A program made the translations under genes and the position numbers. A stretch of DNA of 64,000 nucleotides from Acinetobacter sp. WU_MDCI_Axc73 (GTDB taxonomy: Bacteria; Pseudomonadota; Gammaproteobacteria; Pseudomonadales; Moraxellaceae), in NCBI RefSeq assembly GCF_025562455.1, contig NZ_JAHPRO010000008.1:89496-153495 (forward strand), written 5' to 3'. The notes beneath the pieces were generated by a model. It worked only from the letters and a program-made list of their open reading frames with translations. It ran no database searches and was not told the DNA's origin. The number at the start of each line of letters is the position of its first letter. Position 1 is the stretch's first letter. Of the stretch, positions 8,321 to 16,751 are shown piece after piece.

Positions 8321-9202
8321 ATGTGTGTTCAACATGATGAATCAGGTTTACTGATTGAGATTGAAAGTTTTATTAAAAGACTATTAAAGGCAGATAGACA
8401 ACCACGGTGTTTCTTTCAAAACTTTACTGATTTACTTATTGGGTTTAATCAAGTCTATAACCCGGACTACGTGTATAGCGGTTTGATCGATATGTTTTGT
8501 AATCTGCTTTATGATTATGAGTATGTACTTAATGATCATAATAGGCTGTGTAGCCAGTTAAAAGAGCTAATGTTTAGGGAATGGCAAACCTACTTTGAAC
8601 AAGCTCATGATCAGTATATTAAAGAAAGGTGTGATCATCGTTATTCTGAAAAGCTAAATGCTGAAAAGCTGGATGATCGATTATCGGAGTTGCTGGATGA
8701 TTATTCCAGTTTATTGGTGGTACGAGTTGATTTAAATTACAGGAAAAGTGTGAGTATTGATCAGGTTGAAAATGACTTAAGTATATTTAGACGTAAGCTG
8801 GATAAACTGAATATGGTATATGACAAACTATTATTTATCTGGGCATTGGAGCAGGGTTGTGTTCAAGGTGGATACCATTGTCATATTGCATTGGTATTTG
8901 ACGGCAGGAAGCGAAGTGGTGCATGGAGTATTGCCAAGCGTGTAGGTGAGTTATGGCAAGAGGTCACTGAGAATCATGGAAATTATTTTAATTGTCATGA
9001 TCGAAGATATTTGGAGCAATATGAGCGTAAAGGAACGACTGGGGTTGGGATGATTTATAGCCGTTTTAAACCTCAGGTGAGAAATATGCGTCATGTGATG
9101 GGTTATTTGGCTCAACCTGAAAAGGAACAATATCTTCGGGTAAAAGCATCTAGCAAGATGCGTACTTTCGGTATGTCCCAACGACTAAGTAAAATAACTT
9201 AG
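8321..9202 (+). CDS. Inovirus Gp2 / YagK-YfjJ type replication-initiation-like protein
   Basis: A 293-residue protein whose second half matches the inovirus-type Gp2 (YagK/YfjJ C-terminal) domain: a strand with VVRVDLNY, a helix, LLFIWALEQGCVQGGYHCHIAL with an HCH metal site at residues 186-188, and the later KPQVRNMRHVMGYLAQPEK segment containing a conserved tyrosine. These are HUH-type rolling-circle initiators used by filamentous phages and satellites. I chose ATG 8321 rather than the GTG just before it; AAGGT is upstream. It is a hallmark of a replicating satellite-like element and stands at the end of the mobile head of the island. Confidence 0.75.
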   Translation: MCVQHDESGLLIEIESFIKRLLKADRQPRCFFQNFTDLLIGFNQVYNPDYVYSGLIDMFCNLLYDYEYVLNDHNRLCSQLKELMFREWQTYFEQAHDQYIKERCDHRYSEKLNAEKLDDRLSELLDDYSSLLVVRVDLNYRKSVSIDQVENDLSIFRRKLDKLNMVYDKLLFIWALEQGCVQGGYHCHIALVFDGRKRSGAWSIAKRVGELWQEVTENHGNYFNCHDRRYLEQYERKGTTGVGMIYSRFKPQVRNMRHVMGYLAQPEKEQYLRVKASSKMRTFGMSQRLSKIT

Positions 9203-9252
9203 AGTTTGCATTAAAGCTAATGTGTTATATTGAACTAAATTGAAAATAGGTT

Positions 9253-9271
9253 AATAATAACTATTATCATT
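9253..9271. promoter_or_regulatory. Possible Fur box upstream of the FecI-like sigma gene
   Basis: AATAATAACTATTATCATT agrees with the 19-bp Fur consensus at 12 positions and lies 21 bp before the sigma factor start, where iron repression of a FecI-type operon is expected. Confidence 0.5.
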
Positions 9272-9292
9272 TGTTTCTTGGTTATTGAGTCC

Positions 9293-9802
9293 ATGGATAC
9301 GCCTCCTGTTGAAAGCTTGGAAACGCTGTATCGGCAACACCATTCATGGATTTACACATGGTTGTATAAAAAACTAGGAAACTCTGCCGATGCGGCTGAT
9401 CTTGCGCAAGATACGTTTATTCGTGTTTTTAATAAAAAGCCTCTGCATGAAATTGAACAACCGCGAGCATATTTGACCACAGTTGCCAAAAGTTTGATGA
9501 TGAATTGGTTTAATCGAAAACGAATAGAGCAAGCCTATATCGAGGTATTGGCTGAACAACCAGAATGGGAACAACCCTCTCCTGAACAAAACTATTTGAT
9601 TATTGAAACATTGGTTGAAGTTATTCAGCTACTAGAAACACTCCCAAGACAAGTTCGAGATGTATTTTTACATGCACAAATTGAAGATATGAGTTACGAA
9701 CAGATTGCTTGTAAATTCAATATTTCTCTGAGCACAGTAAAAAGGCATATGAAAAAAGCTTACGTGCATTGTTTGACAGCAATGTTGGAACATGAGCTTT
9801 AA
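9293..9802 (+). CDS. FecI-type ECF sigma factor
   Basis: A 169-residue ECF sigma factor of the iron-starvation FecI class. Region 2 is seen in NSADAADLAQDTFIRVF, the linker in PRAYLTTVAKSLMMNWF, and region 4 in LPRQVRDVFLHAQIEDMSYEQIA followed by a helix-turn-helix (SLSTVKRHMKKAYVHC). ATG 9293 is preferred to the upstream TTG at 9278, since the family starts close to this point. The stop overlaps the fecR start (TAATG), so the two are coupled. It should transcribe the receptor gene downstream when FecR signals ligand binding. Confidence 0.9.
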   Translation: MDTPPVESLETLYRQHHSWIYTWLYKKLGNSADAADLAQDTFIRVFNKKPLHEIEQPRAYLTTVAKSLMMNWFNRKRIEQAYIEVLAEQPEWEQPSPEQNYLIIETLVEVIQLLETLPRQVRDVFLHAQIEDMSYEQIACKFNISLSTVKRHMKKAYVHCLTAMLEHEL

Positions 9803-10752
9803 TGTTTAAATCTCGAAAGTCAGAAATATTAGATCAGGCCGTTGAATGGCTGATGCGAATTAAGCAGGGGGCTTTGACGGAGTCTGAGTATCAACAATTG
9901 ACGGAATGGCAAAATCGTAGTCGATTGCATCAAAAAATCTGGCACAAGGCGATCGAACTGGAACAGAAATTTCAGCAACTTCCTCCAAATATCGCGATGC
10001 CTGTGATTCAAAAGCAACCATTGAAATCACATCTAAACAATCGGTTGTTGGTTCTGGGAATTTTACCTACGATCTACTTGATATACTTGCTCAATCAACA
10101 GCAACAATGGACGGCAGATTATCGTAGTGGTACAGGTGAGCAAACAACAGTTCAGTTACCTGATGGCGGTAAAATAGTGTTGAATACAAACAGTGCTATT
10201 GATGTGAAATATACGGCAGAGCAAAGAAATATCATATTACGTAAAGGCGAGATATGGATTGAAACTCATCATGATTCACAGCATCGCCCATTTATTGTGT
10301 ATACCGAACAAGGAAAAGCACAAGCACTGGGTACAAAATATCTGGTTAAAATGAATGCAAACCAATCGTATGTTGCTGTGGTGAAAGGTGCGGTTAAAGT
10401 ACAACCGCAGGATGATTTACAACATTCTCAAATCTTAAGTGCAGGACAACAAACAGTATTTGACCAAAATGAGATTCAACCAGTCAATGATATTGATTAT
10501 ACCCAGTTAGCATGGACCAAGGGCTTGATCGTGGTAGATGAAATGCCACTTTCGCAGTTTGTAAAACGATTACAAGCTTACCAACATGCAGTGATTTATG
10601 TAGATCCAGATATTTCTCAGATCAAAATATCTGGAACTTATCCAATTAATGATACGCAGCAAATATATACTATGCTAGAGCAGACCTACTCAATTCAGGT
10701 AGACCACTATGCGATGAATCACTTTATTCGGATTCATCCAAAAAATAATTAA
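9802..10752 (+). CDS. FecR-type anti-sigma / sigma regulator
   Basis: An inner-membrane sigma regulator of 316 residues. The N-terminal cytoplasmic part (about 1-50, LDQAVEWLMRIKQG...EWQNRS) is the DUF4880 sigma-binding region. One membrane segment follows near residues 82-96 (VLGILPTIYLIYLL), and then a periplasmic FecR domain with TVQLPDGGKIVLNTNSA and FIVYTEQGKAQALGTKYLV. The C-terminal part (ISGTYPINDTQQIYTMLEQ) is the STN-like region that meets the receptor's signalling domain. It shares one base with the sigma gene and is 76 bp from the receptor start, making a complete sigma-regulator-receptor circuit. Confidence 0.9.
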   Translation: MFKSRKSEILDQAVEWLMRIKQGALTESEYQQLTEWQNRSRLHQKIWHKAIELEQKFQQLPPNIAMPVIQKQPLKSHLNNRLLVLGILPTIYLIYLLNQQQQWTADYRSGTGEQTTVQLPDGGKIVLNTNSAIDVKYTAEQRNIILRKGEIWIETHHDSQHRPFIVYTEQGKAQALGTKYLVKMNANQSYVAVVKGAVKVQPQDDLQHSQILSAGQQTVFDQNEIQPVNDIDYTQLAWTKGLIVVDEMPLSQFVKRLQAYQHAVIYVDPDISQIKISGTYPINDTQQIYTMLEQTYSIQVDHYAMNHFIRIHPKNN

Positions 10753-10828
10753 AATAAAGTGACACTTTTTTGCTGTTCAACTGTCATTAAGTATGAGGCA
10801 TTTCATTCTTCTTTCTGATGGGGTACAT

Positions 10829-13231
10829 ATGGATAAGCAAAAAAGTAGTAAACATATTTCTAGCAAAAAATTAGTCTATGCAATTCGGTCAGTAATGTTT
10901 GGTCTTTGCATGAGTTCAATGGTTATTGTTCATGCAGAGCAGCAAACGTCACAGGCATACAACGTTGCTGCGGGAACACTAGGTTCAGCCTTATCCAGTT
11001 TTGCAATCCAGTCTGGTGTGGCATTGTCTTTCGATCCTGCGTTAACACGCGGGTTAAAGAGTGTCGGGTTAAAGGGATCATATAGTTTTGAGCAAGCAAA
11101 AAATAAGCTGATGCAGGGGACTGGATTAGCCCTAGTTCAAAACAAGCAAGGAAGCTGGATGGTAATTCGGCCGACTAAAACTGAAATTTTGCCATCAAGC
11201 GAGAATCTTTCATCAACTGTATTACCTGTAATCAACACAGAAGCTGAAAGCTCAAATTTACAACAGAATAAGAGAACTCAACTGTCTAAATTGGGACTTA
11301 AGATTCAACAAACACCACAAACAATTTCGGTTGTTGATCAAGAGCAAATTCAATCACAAAACTTACAAACAGTCAGTCAGGCTCTGAATCAGGTCGCTGG
11401 AGTAACAGCGATTTCTTATGGTGATGGAACCTCATATTTTCAATCACGCGGTTACGCTACAGATGTGCAATTTGACGGTTTGCCTGCAAGTGATGGCTTG
11501 CAATATATGACTCAGTTTGACTTAAACTACTATGATCGAGTTGAAGTTCAACGAGGTGCTTCTGGCATATTATCAGGCTTTGGCAATCCTGGTGCTACAG
11601 TCAATCTAGTCCGAAAAAAACCAACAGCTGATTTTCAGGTAAATGGTACAGTAGGTATTGGTAGCTGGAATAATGCATTTATTGCACTGGATACATCTGG
11701 CTCGTTAAATAACGATCAAACAATTCGTGGTCGTGCAGGTGTTTCAGTTCAGGACAAAGATAGTTTTGTTGATCAAATTAATAATCAGCATGGCTTATTT
11801 TATGGTGCTTTAAGTGGTGATATTGATGAAAATACGACGATCACGTTAGGAGGTGCCTACCAAAAAAATCATACCAATGGTGTGGATTATGGTGTGTCTC
11901 TCAAACTATTAAGCCTTAATCCAGTTGCTGTAGAACCAGTGAGTGCCTCTCGTTCAACTTTTTATGGTACGCCATGGAGTTTTGCGGATGATGAGTTGTA
12001 TGAGATATACACGTCTTTAGAGCATAAATGGAATGAAAATTGGAGTTCCGAAATTGCTGCAAATTACAGAAATATAGATTCCAAAAGCTTATATGGCAAT
12101 TTCTGGAATCCGATCAGTATGAATGATCTAGGTAATTACCATATTCAAAGCCAGAATTTAAAAACAGAATGGACCTCTTTCGATGCATCTATTAAAGGTC
12201 AATTTGATTGGTTTGGGTTACCTCAATCCCTAGTTTTAGGAAGCAATTATGATCGACGTAATCAGGACAGCTATTCTGGTGGAGAATCGTTAGGCTATAT
12301 CGATATTTTTAGTACTTCAGCAGTACCCTATACAGATGTGCCTTATGATTATGCAACGGAAGCTACAACCGAACAGTATAGTGTGTATGGTCAATTTCTA
12401 TTGAAACCTTTTGAACCATTAGGCATTATTTTGGGTGGACGTCAAAGTTGGTATAGTAATACAAAATCTGGGATTTTACCTGTAGCGACGGCTAAAGAAA
12501 CCTATCCTGACATTAACAAATTTAGTCCTTATGTCGCTCTTACTTATGATTTAAGTAAAAGTACAACAGCCTACATCAGTTATAACAATATCTTTAGTCC
12601 ACCTCAGGCATGGCAAACGACAGTTGATGGAAATCTTCTACAAGCCAGAGAAGGAGAGCAGTACGAAGTTGGCTTAAAAACCCAACTCAATGCACAACTA
12701 GGATTAGATATTGCGCTATATCAGCTAAATGATAAAAATAGACCTCTGGCTGATACCACACATCCTAATTTCTGGATTTCGACAGGTGAGGCAAAAACAA
12801 GAGGGATTGATTTACAACTGCAAGGAAAATTGAATAGCTTATGGAAAATAAATACGGGTTATACTTATCTAGATAGCCAGCTCACCAAAACCGAAGCAGA
12901 ATTGAAAAATCAGGATACCGAAGAGCCTCGTCACCAATTCAAACTATGGACAACCTATAATTTACCATTCATTAATAGCTATGATGGGACATATATAGGT
13001 CTAGGGCTTCGAAGCCAATCAAAAACGACTCGTTCCGATGGCGCATATTGGCAAGACCCTTATACAGTTGCAGATTTACTATTTGGCTACCAATTGGATA
13101 ACAATTTAAAGCTTAGCCTAAATATAAATAATGTATTTGATAAAAAATATTATGATCGTCTTCCTGCACAATACTATAGTGTTTACGGACAGCCGCGTAA
13201 TGTGCTGCTATCTTTAAATTTCAATTATTAA
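10829..13231 (+). CDS. TonB-dependent siderophore receptor with N-terminal signalling domain
   Basis: An outer-membrane receptor of about 800 residues. After a signal peptide ending near HAEQQ comes an STN signalling domain (QAYNVAAGTLGSALSSFAIQSGV to WMVIRP), which relays ligand binding to FecR. The plug follows (QQTPQTISVVDQEQIQSQNL, FQSRGY, EVQRGASGILSGFGNPGATVNL, the pattern of FpvA/FhuE-like hydroxamate or catecholate receptors), then the 22-strand barrel ending in FNY. ATG 10829 is chosen over 10793 because the extra 12 residues precede a good signal peptide. The substrate cannot be read from sequence. No biosynthesis genes are near, so it probably takes up another organism's siderophore (inference). 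Confidence 0.9.
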   Translation: MDKQKSSKHISSKKLVYAIRSVMFGLCMSSMVIVHAEQQTSQAYNVAAGTLGSALSSFAIQSGVALSFDPALTRGLKSVGLKGSYSFEQAKNKLMQGTGLALVQNKQGSWMVIRPTKTEILPSSENLSSTVLPVINTEAESSNLQQNKRTQLSKLGLKIQQTPQTISVVDQEQIQSQNLQTVSQALNQVAGVTAISYGDGTSYFQSRGYATDVQFDGLPASDGLQYMTQFDLNYYDRVEVQRGASGILSGFGNPGATVNLVRKKPTADFQVNGTVGIGSWNNAFIALDTSGSLNNDQTIRGRAGVSVQDKDSFVDQINNQHGLFYGALSGDIDENTTITLGGAYQKNHTNGVDYGVSLKLLSLNPVAVEPVSASRSTFYGTPWSFADDELYEIYTSLEHKWNENWSSEIAANYRNIDSKSLYGNFWNPISMNDLGNYHIQSQNLKTEWTSFDASIKGQFDWFGLPQSLVLGSNYDRRNQDSYSGGESLGYIDIFSTSAVPYTDVPYDYATEATTEQYSVYGQFLLKPFEPLGIILGGRQSWYSNTKSGILPVATAKETYPDINKFSPYVALTYDLSKSTTAYISYNNIFSPPQAWQTTVDGNLLQAREGEQYEVGLKTQLNAQLGLDIALYQLNDKNRPLADTTHPNFWISTGEAKTRGIDLQLQGKLNSLWKINTGYTYLDSQLTKTEAELKNQDTEEPRHQFKLWTTYNLPFINSYDGTYIGLGLRSQSKTTRSDGAYWQDPYTVADLLFGYQLDNNLKLSLNINNVFDKKYYDRLPAQYYSVYGQPRNVLLSLNFNY

Positions 13232-13238
13232 CTTTTAT

Positions 13239-13270
13239 GAAGATCAAAAAATTCAGATTTTTTGATCTTC
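13239..13270 (+). terminator. Terminator after the siderophore receptor gene
   Basis: A perfect 14-bp stem (GAAGATCAAAAAAT with ATTTTTTGATCTTC) with a 4-nt loop, 8 bp after the stop. Confidence 0.75.
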
Positions 13271-13408
13271 ATTTAACATCACTGAAACACATAAATTAAA
13301 AGTCATCTGAAATATACACCATCTAGATGAGAATCATCTTCTCTTTCATGGTTTTGGCTGAATCACAAAGATTAAGCCAAGTCGTTTTATACTTCAGAGG
13401 TTTATATA

Positions 13409-13678
13409 ATGAATATTACTTGCCCGCATTGTGACTCCGAACACGTGATTCGCGTCATTCACACATCACAGGCATCACAACACAACCTTGCGGCTTCAGC
13501 CTCATTTGCTTCAGTCGGCGTAGCCTTATCCAAAACGTTACCCGTATCGCCGTTGATGGGGGGAATTGCAGGGATGGTGGTTGGTGGTTTAATCCATAGT
13601 TTGTTTGATAGTGGGCCTGCACCTCAGAGCACGAGTCGATGTTTCCTGTGCCAAACTTGTGGTCAGTTGTTTTATTGA
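13409..13678 (+). CDS. Small zinc-ribbon protein with a glycine-rich hydrophobic centre
   Basis: An 89-residue protein with two cysteine pairs, CPHC at residues 5-8 and CQTC near 81-84, plus another Cys nearby, that should form a zinc ribbon. Between them is a hydrophobic stretch rich in Gly, Ala and Ser (VSPLMGGIAGMVVGGLIHSLF) that could insert in a membrane. Similar small proteins are known in Acinetobacter but without an assigned function to my knowledge. It has its own leader (13271-13408) and a bidirectional hairpin follows. Confidence 0.7.
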   Translation: MNITCPHCDSEHVIRVIHTSQASQHNLAASASFASVGVALSKTLPVSPLMGGIAGMVVGGLIHSLFDSGPAPQSTSRCFLCQTCGQLFY

Positions 13679-13714
13679 GGGGTGTTGATGAGTTTTTGAT
13701 TCAGTGATGGCGCA

Positions 13715-13740
13715 AATCAGGGAGATCAATCTCCCTGATT
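13715..13740. terminator. Bidirectional terminator between zinc-ribbon gene and lipoprotein operon
   Basis: A perfect 12-bp inverted repeat (AATCAGGGAGAT, ATCTCCCTGATT) with a 2-base centre stands between two convergent transcription units. Confidence 0.65.
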
Positions 13741-13757
13741 AACCCTATTACACTTTA

Positions 13758-14558
13758 TTAAATAGAATCACAAGACACGTGTTCAGGCTCAGAAATATAT
13801 GATTCAAAAAAGGGTCCAGTTCCCACTTTTTCAGTGGGTAAATCATTTGTGGTGAAATAAATACAATCACCTACCTTCATATCTTTAAAAATTCCATCTT
13901 GCCATGCTGACAGGTGTGCTGCACTAAAATGAATCGTACCCTTTGTGGTGTGGATCACCGTATAAATCGATTGATCCATCTCCTCCTCAGAGGTGGGTGC
14001 AATAATCTGAAAAGTATATGGATACTTATAAGATGGGTGTGATGCTGGAACAAATTCATCATTTTGAACAGAAGCCGTTTTAATAGGGTCGCCCTCTGTT
14101 AAATTCACCGCTTCTGGTGCTGGCGTTTCTGCCACTGGTTGAGACACAGATTGATTGGCTTGAATCCTCCTTTCATTCTCATGAACAAGACGAATAACTT
14201 CCGCATCAATCGCATCACCATAATCCACATCTGCATAATAAGTTTCATCACCTTTAAACAATCGGAAAAACAAATTGGGACGTTGATCTTCTAAATGTTT
14301 AATTTTTTGATCGAGTAATCCCAAAAGCTGTTGATAACGGTCATGACCAAACTCTTGTGTCGCACTCTGCTGACCATCAATAAATTCTTGGCGAAATTTT
14401 TTGTTTTTGAAAATAGCTTGCTGAATACGAATGTCGGTACAGTGGACACTGTAGATTCCTATACAGTCTGGCGCCTGATAATTGACCTTAAATTCTCTAA
14501 TTTCATCACAGCCACTGAGTAGCAATAGTAAGCTGGAATATAAAAATAATTTTTTCAT
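13758..14558 (-). CDS. Lipoprotein of unknown function (operon gene 4)
   Basis: A 266-residue predicted lipoprotein: signal MKKLFLYSSLLLLLSGC with the lipobox cysteine at residue 17. Residues 20-110 hold four cysteines and a charged helical region; 130-165 is a Pro/Ala/Gln-rich linker; 175-266 looks like a separate beta-rich domain (YPYTFQIIAPTSEEE, IYTVIHTTKGTIHFSAAHL, VGDCIYFTTND). No known family is recognised. It is the last gene of a leftward operon of three lipoproteins and one DUF805 protein, 47 bp after its predecessor. Confidence 0.7.
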   Translation of the reverse strand: MKKLFLYSSLLLLLSGCDEIREFKVNYQAPDCIGIYSVHCTDIRIQQAIFKNKKFRQEFIDGQQSATQEFGHDRYQQLLGLLDQKIKHLEDQRPNLFFRLFKGDETYYADVDYGDAIDAEVIRLVHENERRIQANQSVSQPVAETPAPEAVNLTEGDPIKTASVQNDEFVPASHPSYKYPYTFQIIAPTSEEEMDQSIYTVIHTTKGTIHFSAAHLSAWQDGIFKDMKVGDCIYFTTNDLPTEKVGTGPFFESYISEPEHVSCDSI

Positions 14559-14605
14559 GGGGGGATTTCCAGAACCTAAATTTAGAAGTAGAAAGCTGAA
14601 TGGAC

Positions 14606-15346
14606 TTAGATGCTAAAGGTCCAATCGCCCTGATCTGTGGATACCAACACCTCAATGATTTTATTTTTATGGCATTTGTTACGGATAGGAATCACCCCGC
14701 CAAAACGGACTTGAAGCGGAAAAATATTTTCAAGTAATGCGCAGTTGCCACGATTAATGACCACATTATTAATGGTCACAACATCGGCAGTTGACTGAAG
14801 ATTGACGATACTCATATCGTCGACGGACGTCATGGCATCAATGTTGACTAGTCTGAGTGGGGAAGTCTCAGATATTTCTGATGTTTCAGTTTCAGTTTCA
14901 GTTTCAGTTGGTGTTAGGTTACCTTGTTTTAGAACGTTAAAACAATGACTGGCTAGACTGACTATAATTTCATTGTTGTCTTTATTCCATGACACCTTGT
15001 CGCTATCACAGCCCATGATATTTTCAGTCGCGGTTTCCTGAAAACGAAGCTTCCATGTGTAGGTGAAAAGTCCATTAGTCTCTTTGCCCAGAAATTTAAT
15101 CTGATCAGCGGAAAGCGCAATATAGGTATGCCCATTGGGTGCATTACGATTCAATTCCATTTGAAATGCATCCAGTCCATTATTTTCTAGAGCCTTCTGG
15201 CCCTGTTCAATGATCTGGGTATCTGGATTAACTTTAGTCTCAAAATTTGATTGAATGGCTTCAAGACGCTCAGTTATTTCTTTTTTGGTACAACCCTGCA
15301 AACTGAGACAAGTGACAAACAGGGCGATTATAATTTTATATTTCAT
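14606..15346 (-). CDS. Lipoprotein with C-terminal TDQG domain (operon gene 3)
   Basis: A 246-residue predicted lipoprotein starting at ATG 15346 (MKYKIIIALFVTCLSLQGC); the longer frame from 15409 would bury the signal peptide. Residues 20-135 contain a helical region and a beta-rich part with one disulfide-like Cys pair. A short TETETETE linker is encoded by four TTTCAG hexamers (14884-14907). The last ~60 residues (VINRGNC, VRFG, NKC, EVLVSTDQGDWTFSI) are clearly homologous to the end of the lipoprotein at 16151, so the two share a domain. Function unknown. Confidence 0.7.
   Translation of the reverse strand: MKYKIIIALFVTCLSLQGCTKKEITERLEAIQSNFETKVNPDTQIIEQGQKALENNGLDAFQMELNRNAPNGHTYIALSADQIKFLGKETNGLFTYTWKLRFQETATENIMGCDSDKVSWNKDNNEIIVSLASHCFNVLKQGNLTPTETETETETSEISETSPLRLVNIDAMTSVDDMSIVNLQSTADVVTINNVVINRGNCALLENIFPLQVRFGGVIPIRNKCHKNKIIEVLVSTDQGDWTFSI
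14884..14907. repeat. TTTCAG hexamer repeat, four copies, within a coding region
   Basis: Four perfect tandem TTTCAG units encode the ET-rich linker of the lipoprotein. Changes in copy number would keep the frame and alter linker length only. Confidence 0.8.
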
Positions 15347-15434
15347 CGAATAAAATCCTGTTGAGCATTTGCCAGAATACATGGACAAAACGCGCATGTA
15401 GCCTGACAAATAAAAAATACATTTGATCTAAGGC

Positions 15435-16109
15435 TTAGGTCTCTGCATCCGCTTTAGGAGAAGGACCATATTGATTGTGATCAGGATTTCCGTCCTGAGT
15501 CGCCCAGAATAAAACCAGTAATACCCCTACAACTGGAATGAGGGTGACAAGCACCAACCAACCCGAACGACCAAGGTCATGTAGACGTCGAACAGTTACT
15601 GCGATGATTGGCAATAAAGTCGCAAAGAAAAAGAGGATCCCAAGCATATCCATAAACTCCGACTTTCGACCTGCATAAGCAAAAATCAGGGTTGCCACAA
15701 AACAAAACAGTTGAAAAAACCAGAACTCACTGCGTCTGGCTCGACCGCTAAAGACCGCATATTTTTTAAAGCAGGTCACAATGGCTTGATGATAATTGGC
15801 TTCACCTTGCTCCCATTTATTCAACACTTCTTTGGCTTTATTTAAATTTTCCTGAGCAGCAGGAGAAAGATTTAAGGGATTGCCTTGCGTGGATGTCACG
15901 GGCTTGGCAGATGCAGGTGAGGTGATCAGTTCCAGATAAACTCCTGTGGCTTGTCCCTGTTCATTAACCTCAAAATCTACGTTATTCCCCCGTGCTGGAA
16001 TGGCCTGTTCTTTCCATTCTGTACCGACAAAGGTGTATCGTTTGCCATCTTCGGCAGAAATAATTCCAGTATTGCTTTGAATCGAAAAATCGAGAATTTT
16101 ACCTTTCAT
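15435..16109 (-). CDS. DUF805 membrane protein with N-terminal cold-shock-like domain (operon gene 2)
   Basis: A 224-residue protein. Residues 1-60 look like a cold-shock/OB fold (KGKILDFSIQSNTGIISAEDG, FVGTEW, VDFEVNEQGQATGVYLE). After a 30-residue linker comes DUF805 (residues 105-215), with four likely membrane segments, FSGRARRSEFWFFQLF and the signature VRRLHDLGRSGW. DUF805 proteins are inner-membrane proteins of unknown role; fusion to an OB fold occurs in Acinetobacter relatives. It lies between two lipoprotein genes (41 and 88 bp gaps), which suggests an envelope function for the whole operon (inference). Confidence 0.85.
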   Translation of the reverse strand: MKGKILDFSIQSNTGIISAEDGKRYTFVGTEWKEQAIPARGNNVDFEVNEQGQATGVYLELITSPASAKPVTSTQGNPLNLSPAAQENLNKAKEVLNKWEQGEANYHQAIVTCFKKYAVFSGRARRSEFWFFQLFCFVATLIFAYAGRKSEFMDMLGILFFFATLLPIIAVTVRRLHDLGRSGWLVLVTLIPVVGVLLVLFWATQDGNPDHNQYGPSPKADAET

Positions 16110-16150
16110 GTTAAAACGTATCCTTATTCTATATTTGTATGCTGTAGCGC

Positions 16151-16504
16151 TTAAAAACTAAAACTGTATTCGCCTTGATCGGTGACCACATCGACCTGTA
16201 AAACCTGATTGGCTTCACACTGCAGAACGCCTTTGATTTCCTGACCGAACTTAAGATGAGGATTTCCCTGAATCCAGTACGCCACAGGACATTGCCCACG
16301 GTTGACTGTGACCTGTTGTACCGTGACCTGATCGGTGGTGGCTTGAACCCGGATAGTACTGAGCGAGAACGGGACGTTCTGATTTTCAAAGCTGTAGGCG
16401 GGATTCATTTCATCATCCCGATACACATTGACTGGTGCGGAGTCTGAAAAAGCACAGCCGACTAAGCCCAAAAGCATGCCAAGCACAGTGATTGTTTTTT
16501 TCAT
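16151..16504 (-). CDS. Small lipoprotein with TDQG domain (operon gene 1)
   Basis: A 117-residue predicted lipoprotein: MKKTITVLGMLLGLVGC, lipobox Cys at residue 17. Residues 55-117 (VTVNRGQC, LKFGQEI, LQC, VDVVTDQGEYSFSF) match the C-terminal domain of the larger lipoprotein at 14606 at the NRGxC, FG, Cys and TDQG positions; the two cysteines probably form a disulfide. It is the first gene of the operon. A 31-codon reading frame with a good ribosome site lies upstream in the leader. Confidence 0.72.
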   Translation of the reverse strand: MKKTITVLGMLLGLVGCAFSDSAPVNVYRDDEMNPAYSFENQNVPFSLSTIRVQATTDQVTVQQVTVNRGQCPVAYWIQGNPHLKFGQEIKGVLQCEANQVLQVDVVTDQGEYSFSF

Positions 16505-16587
16505 GCAGACGTTCCCCCTACCTAAATTGCAGGCAGTCTTAAAGCGTGGTGTTATGTTTTTTAAGTTTTAAAGTCCGATGTTATGGA

Positions 16588-16683
16588 TTAGCCAATGGCT
16601 GTCCATGTCATTGACAGAACACGATATCGAGCCGTTTGAGCGGGCAGAGAAAAGAGGTGTTTTAGAATAAATAGATCAGTCAT
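16588..16683 (-). CDS. Possible 31-residue leader peptide
   Basis: An ATG with an AGGAG site 8 bases upstream opens a 31-codon frame (MTDLFILKHLFSLPAQT..., ending at TAA). It is in the leader of the lipoprotein operon, 83 bp before the first gene. Upstream, TTGACA and TAATAC at an 18-bp spacing could be its promoter. The peptide is hydrophobic at the start and basic later. It may be a leader peptide or a toxin-like small protein, or chance; there is no comparative evidence here. Confidence 0.35.
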   Translation of the reverse strand: MTDLFILKHLFSLPAQTARYRVLSMTWTAIG

Positions 16684-16751
16684 GGCGACTACTCCTAGAT
16701 GTATTAAGAAGTTCTACCGAATTACTGTCAAATAATGGTGGCAGAACGAAA

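Noticed and set aside
9278..9292. Upstream TTG start for the sigma factor
   Set aside because: The ATG at 9293 fits the family's N-terminus better, and the extra five residues lie close to the possible Fur box.
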